DNA of 64,000 nucleotides, taken from contig DAISGD010000002.1 in assembly GCA_036823295.1 (NCBI GenBank), positions 62,001-126,000 on the forward strand. The letters are read 5' to 3'. This document shows positions 9,206 to 17,930 of the stretch, one piece after another. Each line of letters begins with the position of its first letter. Position 1 is the stretch's first letter. The notes under the pieces are model-generated. The model worked only from the letters and a program-made list of their open reading frames with translations, did not search any database and had not been told where the DNA came from. The position numbers were made by a program, and so were the translations under genes. Source of the DNA: UBA4742 sp002403895. Lineage in GTDB: Bacteria > Actinomycetota > Acidimicrobiia > Acidimicrobiales > Acidimicrobilacustridaceae.

Positions 9206-11332
9206 GTGATGTTGTGGCCAGGCCAGCCGTTCCCGCTCGGCGCGACCTTTGACGGGAACGGCACCAACTTCTCCGTTTTCTCCGAGACGGCTGAGCGCGT
9301 CGAGCTCTGCCTGTTCGACGACGCCGGCGTGGAGAACTGTCACGACCTACCCGAAGTCACCGCGTTCATCCACCACGGCTACGTACCCGGGGTGCAGCCC
9401 GGCCAGCGCTACGGCTACCGGGTGCACGGTCCGTGGAAGCCCGAGCAGGGACTGCGGGCCAACCCGGCCAAGCTGCTCATCGACCCCTACGCCAAGGCGG
9501 TGGACGGCGCCGTCGACTGGAACGACGCCGTCTTCGACTACCGCTTCGACCAAGGGCCAGGCGGGCCACCCGACGACACCGACAGCGCGCCGTACATGCC
9601 CAAGTCGGTCGTCGCCAACCCCTACTTCGACTGGGGCGACGACCGGCCCCCGCGGGTGCCGTGGCACAAGACCCTTGTGTACGAGACCCACGTGCGGGGC
9701 CTCACCATGCGCCACCCCGACGTGCCCGAAGAGCAGCGGGGCACCTACTCCGGCGTGGCCAGCGAGCCGATCATCGAGCACCTCAAGGCCCTCGGGGTCA
9801 CTGCCGTCGAGCTCATGCCTGTGCACCAGTTCATCGACGACCGCCGCCTCGTCGAGATGGGCCTGCGCAACTACTGGGGCTACAACTCCATCGCCTACCT
9901 GGCCCCCCACCATCTCTATGCCAGTTACGGCCAGCGGGGCCAGCAGGTTGCCGAGTTCAAGCAGATGGTCAAAACGCTGCACGCAGCGGACATCGAGGTG
10001 ATCCTCGACGTCGTCTACAACCACACCGCCGAGGGCAACCACGAAGGGCCCGCCCTGTCGCTCAAGGGGGTGGACAACCCGGCCTACTACCGGCTCGACC
10101 CCACCGAACCGCTGCACTACGTCGACTACACGGGCACGGGCAACAGCCTCAACATGCGCCACCCCCACGTGCTGCAGCTGATCATGGACAGCTTGCGCTA
10201 CTGGGTCAACGAGATGCACGTGGACGGCTTCCGCTTCGACCTGGCCGCCACCCTGGCCCGCGAGCTGCACGACGTGGACAAGCTGTCGTCGTTCTTCGAC
10301 CTCATCCAGCAGGATCCGGTGGTCAGCCAAGCCAAGCTCATCGCCGAGCCCTGGGACGTCGGCGAGGGCGGCTACCAGGTCGGCAACTTCCCACCTCTAT
10401 GGTCGGAATGGAACGGCAAGTACCGCGACGAGGTCCGCAACTTCTGGCGGGGCGCCGACCACTCGGTGGCCGAGTTCGGCTATCGCTTCACCGGCAGCTC
10501 CGACCTTTACCAATCCAACGGCCGGACCCCGTCAGCCAGCATCAACTTCATCACCGCCCACGACGGCTTCACCCTGGCCGACCTCGTCTCCTACGAGTAC
10601 AAGCACAACGAGGCCAACGGCGAGGACAACCGCGACGGCACCGACGACAACGGCTCATGGAACGGCGGCGTCGAAGGCCCCACCGACGACCCCGCCATCC
10701 TCGCGCTGCGCCGCCGCCAGCAACGCAACCTGCTGGCCACCCTGATGCTCTCCCAGGGCGTGCCCATGGTGTTGGGCGGTGACGAGATGGGACGCACCCA
10801 GCACGGCAACAACAACGCCTACGCCCAGGACAACGAGTTGTCGTGGCACGACTGGGCCGGCGCCGACACCGCCCTGTTGGAATTCACCCGCCGGCTCACC
10901 GCCCTACGCCGCAACCACCCCGTGTTCCGCCAGCGCAAGTGGTTCCAAGGCCGCCCCATCCGCGGCGAACAGGCCGACGATCTCGAGTGGTTCACCCCCG
11001 AGGGCGTGCCCATGACCGAGGACGACTGGCGCGTCGGCTACGCCAAGTCCATCGGCGTGTTCCTCAACGGGGAAGCCATCAGCGCCCGGGGCGCCCAGGG
11101 CCAGCGCATCATCGACGACAGCTTCTACGTCATCTTCAACGCCTACGGCGAGACCCTCGACTTCGTGCTCCCCGACGGCCCCTACGCCGAGCGCTGGGTG
11201 GTGGTGTTGGACACCACCCAGCTCGACGTGGAGGCGGCGTTCCCCGTCGAAGGGCCGGAGTACCAGGCCCTCGACCGACTCCCGGTCCCCGGCCACGCGG
11301 TGATGGTGTTGCGCGCCATCGGCCCGACCTGA
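9206..11332 (+). CDS. glgX: Glycogen debranching enzyme GlgX (isoamylase type)
   Basis: 708 aa. An N-terminal CBM48-like domain (FPLGATFDGNGTNFSVFSE) is followed by a GH13 barrel. Catalytic residues: the nucleophile Asp in DGFRFDLAATL, the acid Glu in LIAEPWDVGEGG and the transition-state pair in NFITAHDGF. It hydrolyses alpha-1,6 branches of glycogen. A TAGACT box at 9192-9197 lies 8 nt before this GTG and no Shine-Dalgarno is seen, so the transcript may be leaderless; the ATG at 9209 is the alternative. It is unlinked to the glgE operon 16 kb away but complements it. Confidence 0.93.
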   Translation: MMLWPGQPFPLGATFDGNGTNFSVFSETAERVELCLFDDAGVENCHDLPEVTAFIHHGYVPGVQPGQRYGYRVHGPWKPEQGLRANPAKLLIDPYAKAVDGAVDWNDAVFDYRFDQGPGGPPDDTDSAPYMPKSVVANPYFDWGDDRPPRVPWHKTLVYETHVRGLTMRHPDVPEEQRGTYSGVASEPIIEHLKALGVTAVELMPVHQFIDDRRLVEMGLRNYWGYNSIAYLAPHHLYASYGQRGQQVAEFKQMVKTLHAADIEVILDVVYNHTAEGNHEGPALSLKGVDNPAYYRLDPTEPLHYVDYTGTGNSLNMRHPHVLQLIMDSLRYWVNEMHVDGFRFDLAATLARELHDVDKLSSFFDLIQQDPVVSQAKLIAEPWDVGEGGYQVGNFPPLWSEWNGKYRDEVRNFWRGADHSVAEFGYRFTGSSDLYQSNGRTPSASINFITAHDGFTLADLVSYEYKHNEANGEDNRDGTDDNGSWNGGVEGPTDDPAILALRRRQQRNLLATLMLSQGVPMVLGGDEMGRTQHGNNNAYAQDNELSWHDWAGADTALLEFTRRLTALRRNHPVFRQRKWFQGRPIRGEQADDLEWFTPEGVPMTEDDWRVGYAKSIGVFLNGEAISARGAQGQRIIDDSFYVIFNAYGETLDFVLPDGPYAERWVVVLDTTQLDVEAAFPVEGPEYQALDRLPVPGHAVMVLRAIGPT

Positions 11333-11371
11333 GTCTGGCCTGGCCTGACCCGGCCTACCCCAAGCCAAGCC

Positions 11372-11902
11372 TCAGGGCAGGAACCCGGACCCGAGCTCGG
11401 CGTCAGCGGTGGCAGCCGGGTCGCCGGGGTTGGTGAGGGCCAGGAGATCTCGGAGCTGCACCCGCTGGTCCCCGGTGAGCAGGTCGAGCGGCAACAGCGT
11501 GTCGAGCAGCTCGTCCTCCAAGGTGGCTCGAAGCTCGAGTCCGCCCTCGGTGATCACGATTCGCTTCACCCGGCGGTCGGTCGGGTCGGGCCGTCGCTCC
11601 ACCAGGTGGCGTTGCTCCAACTGGTCGACCAGCGCGGTGATGTGCGACGCGTCGTAGCCCATGCCGGCCGCGACGTCACGCATCGAGATCGGTTCGTCGA
11701 GGGTCATGAGCAGGTGCCCCTGCGGGAGGGACAGATCGTGGGCCTCGGTCACACTGATGAACCGGTTCTTGAAGCTGTCCATGAACCCGAACAGCAGGTC
11801 GATGATCTCGTGGTGGAGATTGCCCGCCTCCTTGCGCAGAAGTCTCGGCCTCGTGGCTCGCCCCTCGATGTGACCCATGTCGCAGACCCTTGTGTCATCC
11901 AA
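11372..11902 (-). CDS. MarR family transcriptional regulator
   Basis: 176 aa. A winged helix is visible: RDVAAGMGYDASHITALVDQLEQRHLVERRPDPTDRR, including the DxR wing typical of MarR. It is divergent from the MMPL exporter, with a palindrome over the exporter's -10 box, so it probably represses that gene and itself. The ATG at 11878 is an alternative start with AAGG upstream. The ligand is unknown, perhaps the exported compound. Confidence 0.87.
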   Translation of the reverse strand: MDDTRVCDMGHIEGRATRPRLLRKEAGNLHHEIIDLLFGFMDSFKNRFISVTEAHDLSLPQGHLLMTLDEPISMRDVAAGMGYDASHITALVDQLEQRHLVERRPDPTDRRVKRIVITEGGLELRATLEDELLDTLLPLDLLTGDQRVQLRDLLALTNPGDPAATADAELGSGFLP

Positions 11903-11905
11903 TAC

Positions 11906-11940
11906 TTGAATCCCCCAACTATCGGCTTAGTCTAGCGATA
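11906..11940 (+). promoter_or_regulatory. MMPL promoter with overlapping candidate MarR operator
   Basis: TTGAAT at 11906-11911, a 16-nt spacer and TAGTCT at 11928-11933 form a plausible promoter for the exporter. Inverted arms TATCG (11920-11924) and CGATA (11936-11940) flank the -10 box, so a bound dimer would block polymerase. Confidence 0.5.
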
Positions 11941-11983
11941 TCCGATTCGCATCGGGACCGAACCGTCATCGAGGAGACACCCC

Positions 11984-14191
11984 GTGCTCGCAGGCCTTGC
12001 TCGAACGTCGTACCGCCACCGCCGCGTCGTGCTGCTGGCGTGGGTCGCCGCCGTCATCTTGCTGAGCGTCGCGTCCGGCCACGCCGGAACCTCGTGGAGC
12101 CAGACCTTCTCGCTCCCCGGCACGGACTCCCAGGCCGCCTCCGACCTGCTTCAGAGCCGGTTCCCGTCGCAGGCGGGCAGCTCCGCCGACGTGGTGTTCA
12201 AGGCCGAGGCCGGCGTCGCCGAACCGGTGGTGCAGCAGCGCCTCGAAGCGCTCTTCGCCCAGATCAAGGACGTCAACCAGGTCACCGAGGTGATCAGCCC
12301 CTACGCCCAGGGTGGCCAGCGCCAAATCAGCCCCGACGGCAAGATCGCCTATGCCGACGTGCAGTTCGACGTCCAGCGCAACGAGGTCGATCAGGCCACC
12401 AAGGATCAGCTCAAGACGCTGATCAGCCGGGCCAACGGCGAGGGCGTGCAGGTGGAGGGCGGGGGTGACGTGTTCCGCACCCGCCGGGCACCGGGGAGCA
12501 CCGAGGGCATCGGCCTCATCGCCGCCGTGGTCATCCTGCTCCTCGCCTTCGGCTCGGTGCTCGCCATGGGCCTGCCCGTTCTGACCGCCCTGTTCGGCAT
12601 CGGCGTCGGCTTCGCCGTGGTCGAGTTGTTGTCGCACGCCACGTCCGTCCCCGAGTTCGCCACCCAGCTGGCCGCCATGATCGGCATCGGCGTGGGTATC
12701 GACTACGCCCTGTTCATCGTCACCCGCTATCGCCAGGGGCTGCATGAGGGCCTCGATCCCGAGACGTCGGTCGTCACCGCCCTCGACACGGCCGGTCGGG
12801 CCGTGCTCTTCGCCGGTATCACCGTGGTCATCTCGCTGCTGGGCATGCTCCTGATCGGCATCGAGTTCGTCGGCGGCCTGGGCGTGGGCGCGGCGGCCGT
12901 CGTGGCCGTGACCATGATCGCCTCCATCACATTGCTGCCCGCTCTGCTCGGCTTCGTGGGCCTCAACATCGACAAGCTCCGCCTCCCCGGCATGGGCAAG
13001 ATGCGCGATCCGCGCACCACGGCCGGCTACCGCTGGAGCCACTTCCTCCAGCGCCACCCCTGGCCGTTCGCCGCGCTCGGGCTCGTCATCCTGTTGGGGC
13101 TGGCCATGCCGGCCCTGTCCATCCGCCTGGGCTCGTCGGACGAGAGCAACACGCCCACCACCGAGACCACCCGCCGGGCCTATGACCTCAAGGCCGAGGG
13201 CTTCGGCCCTGGCGCCAGCGGTCCCCTCTTGTTGGCCGCCGAGATCAACGGCCAGCAGGACCTGCCCACCCTGGCGAAGGTGGTCGACTCGCTCAAGGCC
13301 ACCCCGGGCGTGGCCCAGGTGAGCGGGCCCCGGCCCAACCAGACCGCGGATGCCGCCGTCATCACGGTGATCCCCACCACGTCGTCGCAGGACCAGGCGT
13401 CGGTCGACCTCATCGGACACCTCCGCGCGGACGTCCTCCCCCAGGCCACGGCCGGTACCGACGTGAGGGTCCACGTCGGTGGTATCACCGCGGCCTTCGA
13501 CGACGTGGCCACCAAGCTCCAGACCCGCCTACCGCTGTTCATCGGCGTGGTGCTGGGGCTGAGTTTCCTGTTGCTGCTCGTCGTCTTCCGCTCGGTCGTG
13601 GTGCCCATCAAGGCCGTGGTCATGAACCTGCTGTCGATCGGGGCCGCCTACGGCCTCATGGTGGCCGTGTTCCAGTGGGGATGGGGCAAGGACCTCATCG
13701 GTGTAGGCAGGGCCGGTCCCATCGAGAGCTTCCTGCCCATGATGTTGTTCGCCATCCTCTTCGGCCTGTCCATGGACTACGAGGTGTTCCTCCTCAGCCG
13801 CATCAAGGAGGAATACGACTCCAACGGCCACAACAACCGTGAGGCGGTGGCTGACGGCCTGTCGGCGACGGCCCGGGTCATCACCGCGGCGGCCGCCATC
13901 ATGGTCTGCGTCTTCGGCAGCTTCGTGTTCGGTGACGAGCGGGTGATCAAGGAATTCGGCCTCGGCCTGGCCTTCGCCGTGTTCATCGACGCCACTGTGG
14001 TGCGCATGATCCTGGTGCCCGCCACCATGGAACTGATGGGCGACGCCAACTGGTGGTTCCCCCGCTGGCTCGGCTGGCTGCCCAAGTTCCACATCGAGGG
14101 CAAGGTGCCCCAGGTGGCCACGCCCACCGCGACCGACCAGATCGATCTCACCGGCGGCGAAGACACCCGCCAACCCGAATCAGTCCGCTAA
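11984..14191 (+). CDS. MMPL family RND-type transporter
   Basis: 735 aa, the usual length for a compact MMPL/ActII-3 exporter. One N-terminal membrane helix (VVLLAWVAAVILLSVA) precedes an extracytoplasmic loop, then a five-helix bundle; the second half repeats this plan. The segments GIGVGIDYALFIVTRYRQGL and ILFGLSMDYEVFLLSRIKEEY are the paired GxxxDY motifs that relay protons. It exports lipids, drugs or metabolites at the cytoplasmic membrane. The GTG start has GAGGAGAC upstream. It is probably repressed by the divergent MarR. Confidence 0.9.
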   Translation: MLAGLARTSYRHRRVVLLAWVAAVILLSVASGHAGTSWSQTFSLPGTDSQAASDLLQSRFPSQAGSSADVVFKAEAGVAEPVVQQRLEALFAQIKDVNQVTEVISPYAQGGQRQISPDGKIAYADVQFDVQRNEVDQATKDQLKTLISRANGEGVQVEGGGDVFRTRRAPGSTEGIGLIAAVVILLLAFGSVLAMGLPVLTALFGIGVGFAVVELLSHATSVPEFATQLAAMIGIGVGIDYALFIVTRYRQGLHEGLDPETSVVTALDTAGRAVLFAGITVVISLLGMLLIGIEFVGGLGVGAAAVVAVTMIASITLLPALLGFVGLNIDKLRLPGMGKMRDPRTTAGYRWSHFLQRHPWPFAALGLVILLGLAMPALSIRLGSSDESNTPTTETTRRAYDLKAEGFGPGASGPLLLAAEINGQQDLPTLAKVVDSLKATPGVAQVSGPRPNQTADAAVITVIPTTSSQDQASVDLIGHLRADVLPQATAGTDVRVHVGGITAAFDDVATKLQTRLPLFIGVVLGLSFLLLLVVFRSVVVPIKAVVMNLLSIGAAYGLMVAVFQWGWGKDLIGVGRAGPIESFLPMMLFAILFGLSMDYEVFLLSRIKEEYDSNGHNNREAVADGLSATARVITAAAAIMVCVFGSFVFGDERVIKEFGLGLAFAVFIDATVVRMILVPATMELMGDANWWFPRWLGWLPKFHIEGKVPQVATPTATDQIDLTGGEDTRQPESVR

Positions 14192-14225
14192 TCCGCATGG
14201 CACCTCCGCAACCGGCGTAGGAAGT

Positions 14226-14241
14226 GGTCGCCGGGGCGACC
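14226..14241 (+). terminator. Hairpin after the MMPL gene
   Basis: Arms GGTCGCC and GGCGACC with a 2-nt centre (6-bp stem, effective tetraloop) lie 35 nt after the stop codon. No U-tract follows. Confidence 0.4.
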
Positions 14242-14319
14242 GTTCGCGCCGCCGGTTCGGTGGGTTCGGTGGGGCTGAGGCGATCCGGATGGGTGGCGGG
14301 CGGGCACTAGTCTCCCCCG

Positions 14320-15558
14320 GTGCCCGACCGGTCGACCCCCGCACCCACCCCCGTGTCGGACGCCCCCTCTCGGGAGCGATGGATCACCATCGCCATCGTG
14401 GCGCTCATCGCGCTCCGCATCGTCGCCGCCATCGTTTTGGCCAACGCCGGGATCGAAAAGGACGACAACATCCTCGGCGGAGACGGCCGCCGCTACGACG
14501 AGATCTCCAACAGCCAGGGCACGCCCTATCGCGATTTCGACGTCGAGTACCCGCCGGTCAGCCTCGCTCTGATCAAGGTCACCCACGGCCATGACCGCGT
14601 CGCCACCCTGACCGGGCTCATCATCTCCCAGCTGGCCCTCGACCTGGCATGCGTCGGCGTGCTGTGGTGGGCGTGGAGCAAGCGCACCGCCCTGGCCTAC
14701 CTGGTGCTGTCGGCCCCGCTGGTGCTGTTCCCCTTCCTGTACGTGCGCATCGACCTGCTGTCGGTGTTCCTGGCCACCCTGGGGCTGGGGTTGGCCCGTC
14801 GGGGGTGGGAGCGCAGCGGGGGTGCCACGCTAGTGGTGTCGGTGTTCGCCAAGGTGTGGCCCGCGGTGTTGGCTCCGGTGCTACTCATCGAACGCAAGGT
14901 GAAGGCCACCGTGACCTGGGTCGTCGGGGTGGCCGTCGGCACCTTTGCCTGGGTCGCTTGGGTGGGCACCAACGGGCCGGACCAGGTGTTGAGCTTCCGG
15001 GGGGCCAGGGGCTGGCAGATCGAGAGCCTGCCCGGCATCTGGTTCCACCTGACCGACGCCCAGCGCTCGCACGTCGAGTCCGGGGCGTGGCGCACGTTCG
15101 CCACCATGCCCGGGTGGAGCCGTCCCCTGCTCACCCTGCTCAGCCTGAGCACCGTGTTGCTGGCCTGGGGCCTGGCCTACCGTCGCCGCCGGGCCGGCGG
15201 CGACGACTCGGTGGTCTACGGCGCCGCGCCGCTGGTGTGCGTGCTGGCCCTGTTGGTGTTCAGCCCCATTTTGTCGCCCCAGTACATCCTGTGGCTGTTG
15301 CCGTGGGCGGCCATCGTGGCTGCGGCGGGCAACCGGGTACAGGCCCGACTCACCCTGGCGGTGACGGCGCTGACCACCTACATCTTCGCCACCATTCACC
15401 CCCAGGTCGACGGCCGCTGGTACGCGGTGGGACCAGTCGTGATCCGCAACGGGCTGCTCGTGGTCATGCTGGTGGTGGGTCTGGTGCAGTTGGCCCGCCC
15501 GGTACGTTCGGAACCCTCGTCTGGGGTGAACGGCGCTACAGCCAGCCCTTCTTCTTGA
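14320..15558 (+). CDS. GT87-like polytopic membrane glycosyltransferase (DUF2029)
   Basis: 412 aa with about nine or ten hydrophobic helices. The first loop carries DGRRYDEISNSQG and DFDVEYPP, typical of GT-C enzymes of family 87 that transfer mannose or other sugars from polyprenyl phosphate outside the membrane. The exact sugar and acceptor cannot be read. TAGTCT at 14308-14313 ends 6 nt before the GTG, so the mRNA looks leaderless. Its 3' end overlaps the convergent corA gene by 23 bp. Confidence 0.72.
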   Translation: MPDRSTPAPTPVSDAPSRERWITIAIVALIALRIVAAIVLANAGIEKDDNILGGDGRRYDEISNSQGTPYRDFDVEYPPVSLALIKVTHGHDRVATLTGLIISQLALDLACVGVLWWAWSKRTALAYLVLSAPLVLFPFLYVRIDLLSVFLATLGLGLARRGWERSGGATLVVSVFAKVWPAVLAPVLLIERKVKATVTWVVGVAVGTFAWVAWVGTNGPDQVLSFRGARGWQIESLPGIWFHLTDAQRSHVESGAWRTFATMPGWSRPLLTLLSLSTVLLAWGLAYRRRRAGGDDSVVYGAAPLVCVLALLVFSPILSPQYILWLLPWAAIVAAAGNRVQARLTLAVTALTTYIFATIHPQVDGRWYAVGPVVIRNGLLVVMLVVGLVQLARPVRSEPSSGVNGATASPSS

Positions 15559-16510
15559 ACCAGACGTAGAGGGAAACCGTCATCAGCAACATCCAGCCCA
15601 GCGCGACGTAGTAGCCGTAGCGCAAGTGCAGCTCGGGCATGTTGGCGAAGTTCATGCCGTAGATGCCGGAGATGAGGGCGGCCCCGAACAGGATGGCGCC
15701 CCAGGACGTCATCTTCTTCATGATCTCGTTCATGTTGTTGTTGACCACGGCCAGGTGGGCGTCCACCGCGTTGCCCAGCAGTTCCCGTTGGGTCTCCAAC
15801 GTGTCCACCACCCGCAGGATGTGGTCGAGCACGTCCTGGTAGTAGCGCTGCACGTCCTCGCCGATCGGATGGACCTCCTGACGCAGGATGGTCTGCAACA
15901 CCTCGCGCAGCGGCACCACCCGGCGCCGAAACAACAGCAGCTCCCGGCGCAGGGCCAGCAGCTCCTGTTGGAGGGCGGCCTCGTGGGTGTGGTCGACGGA
16001 GAAGATCCGGCTCTCGATCTGCTCGAGGTCGTCCTCGGTACTGTCCAGGGCGTCGAAGTACGTGTCCACCACCGCGTCGAGGATCGTGTAGAGCAGGTAG
16101 CCGGCGGTGGTGTGGCCGGAGCGGGTGCGTTCGAACCGCTTCTCGATGTCGTCGACGTCCAGGCACACGGTCTCACCCTGAGCCGAGCGCACCGTGACCA
16201 ACCACCCCTCGGCCAATAGCACGTCCACCTCGGTGAGGTCGTTGGGATTGCCGTCGCTGGCATAGGCCACCAGGAAGGCGTGGCTCTCGTAGCGCTCGAT
16301 CTTGGGCCGCTGGCCGGGATGGCGCAGGTCCTCCATCACCAACGGGTGCAAGCCGAACTCAGCCTGGATGAGTTGGAGATCGTCTTCGGTGGGGTCGGTC
16401 ACGTCCACCCACATCAGACAGCCCTGCTCGGCCAGGAGGTCAGAGATCTCGGCATGATCGGTGACCCGCCGCAGGTCACCTTCGTCGGGGAACACCGTGG
16501 CGTGGAGCAC
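15536..16510 (-). CDS. corA: CorA-type magnesium/divalent cation transporter
   Basis: 324 aa. A long cytoplasmic alpha/beta and helical-stalk domain is followed by two C-terminal membrane helices, with the selectivity signature YGMN at 284-287 in GIYGMNFANMPEL. The C-terminal tail is basic (WFKKKGWL). It mediates magnesium uptake as a pentamer. It follows the SLC41/MgtE-like gene by 54 bp on the same strand, so two unrelated magnesium transporters may form one unit. Confidence 0.92.
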   Translation of the reverse strand: MLHATVFPDEGDLRRVTDHAEISDLLAEQGCLMWVDVTDPTEDDLQLIQAEFGLHPLVMEDLRHPGQRPKIERYESHAFLVAYASDGNPNDLTEVDVLLAEGWLVTVRSAQGETVCLDVDDIEKRFERTRSGHTTAGYLLYTILDAVVDTYFDALDSTEDDLEQIESRIFSVDHTHEAALQQELLALRRELLLFRRRVVPLREVLQTILRQEVHPIGEDVQRYYQDVLDHILRVVDTLETQRELLGNAVDAHLAVVNNNMNEIMKKMTSWGAILFGAALISGIYGMNFANMPELHLRYGYYVALGWMLLMTVSLYVWFKKKGWL

Positions 16511-16564
16511 ACCGCATTGTTACCGGGTGGCGAGGCTCGGCGAAGGACGGCGGCGGGCCAGCCC

Positions 16565-17803
16565 TCAGTGGATACCGAGGATGATGATGGCCACGATCAG
16601 CGACAGGGCGCCGACCAGGTCCATCGACGAGGTGAGCAGGGGCACGCCGTAGTTGTCGGGGTCGAGGCCCAGCCGGTAGGTGGCGATGCTGCCGTAGTAG
16701 GCCACGAACAGGGCGAAGAAGGTGGCCAGGAAGCCACCGATGAGCGAGATGCCCACCATGTTCAACACGCCGGGGCTGGCCTGGCCGGTGAGGGTGGCCG
16801 CCACCTGCGACGACAGGGCGACCAGCACGAACACGGGGATGCCCAACATGGCGGTGATGGCGAAGTCGTCGCGCGCGGCGCGCTGGGGCCGCGCGGTGGG
16901 GTCGATGATGCCCAGGTGCAGCTTGGAGGCCAGCCGGCTGGAAAGGACACTGCCCAGCGCGCCGGTGTCCTCCAGAAACGGGGGCACCAGCACCAGCAGG
17001 GCCGGGTAGGCCAGGAACGACTCGAGCCGGTTCTCGATGGTGAGCCCGGCGATGAGGTCGACCGTGCCGGCCACCAGCAACACCGGGATCGACTCCCGCA
17101 AGATGCGTTGCACGATGGGTAGGCGCAGGCGCACGGTCCAGATGAGCGAGCCGATGGCCAGCACCACCGTGGCGAGGGCGATGGTCACCGTCACGCCCTT
17201 GATGCCGACCAGGAACGTGGCCAGGTACAGCGCCGGCAGCGTCACCATGTCGCCCGCCGCCGTCACCAGCGGGGCGGCCACGTTGTCCATGTCCCAACCC
17301 CGGCGCACCGACATCCACGCCACCACCAGGGTGAGGCCGAGCACGAACACCGACCCGAGGATGCCGCCCACCACCGAGATGACAAGGAAGTCGGCCAACG
17401 AGATGGTCTCGCCGGCGCCGAAGGCCGAGGCCACCACCTTGGCCAGCACGGCGAGGGCGGCCGACACGAACAGGGTGAGCGCGATCGACGCCACCACGTT
17501 CTGGCCCACCACCGTGTCGCGCCGGCGCGACAGGCTGAACGTACCGGTGTGGATCGAGGTGCCCAACCGGCTGCCGAGGGCACCGAAGATGTTGCCCCGC
17601 ATGCCGATGGCGGCGGGCACGAGGACGAGCAGGCCGGGCAGTAGGGCCAGCGTGTCAGAGATGGCCCCGAGGGTCACCCCGGCGAGCAGGTCACCCGCAG
17701 AGGAGACGAGCAGGGCCGCCAAGGCCTGCTTGAGCCCGGCCGCGTCGGAATCCACCGCGGCCCGCAGGCGCGCGACAAAGCCGTGGAAGGGCCGGGTGAA
17801 CAC
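16565..17803 (-). CDS. Tandem MgtE/SLC41-like divalent cation transporter
   Basis: 412 aa, almost all membrane. Two homologous halves each contain the MgtE integral-membrane motif: LLVLVPAAIGMRGNIFGALG in the first and LLVLVPPFLEDTGALGS in the second, each followed by SRL..LH(L/T)G. Soluble N-domain and CBS domains of classical MgtE are absent, as in SLC41-type proteins. It likely transports magnesium. GTG at 17803 is chosen because upstream codons in frame give an unlikely Pro/Arg-rich tail overlapping the mptB-like gene. The corA gene follows. Confidence 0.78.
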   Translation of the reverse strand: MFTRPFHGFVARLRAAVDSDAAGLKQALAALLVSSAGDLLAGVTLGAISDTLALLPGLLVLVPAAIGMRGNIFGALGSRLGTSIHTGTFSLSRRRDTVVGQNVVASIALTLFVSAALAVLAKVVASAFGAGETISLADFLVISVVGGILGSVFVLGLTLVVAWMSVRRGWDMDNVAAPLVTAAGDMVTLPALYLATFLVGIKGVTVTIALATVVLAIGSLIWTVRLRLPIVQRILRESIPVLLVAGTVDLIAGLTIENRLESFLAYPALLVLVPPFLEDTGALGSVLSSRLASKLHLGIIDPTARPQRAARDDFAITAMLGIPVFVLVALSSQVAATLTGQASPGVLNMVGISLIGGFLATFFALFVAYYGSIATYRLGLDPDNYGVPLLTSSMDLVGALSLIVAIIILGIH

Positions 17804-17905
17804 GGGGACTCGGAGGGTCCGAAAGGCGGCTGGACATACGGCTGGGGACCTTAGGCGCGACGAGCTAGTCGAGCCAATGACCCAGGGTGAACATCGGACG
17901 ACACC

Positions 17906-17921
17906 CGGCGCTCGGGCGCCG
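17906..17921 (-). terminator. Hairpin after the mptB-like gene
   Basis: A 6-bp stem CGGCGC/GCGCCG closes a TCGG tetraloop 9 nt after the stop codon at 17931. No U-tract. Confidence 0.45.
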
Positions 17922-17930
17922 CGTAGAGGG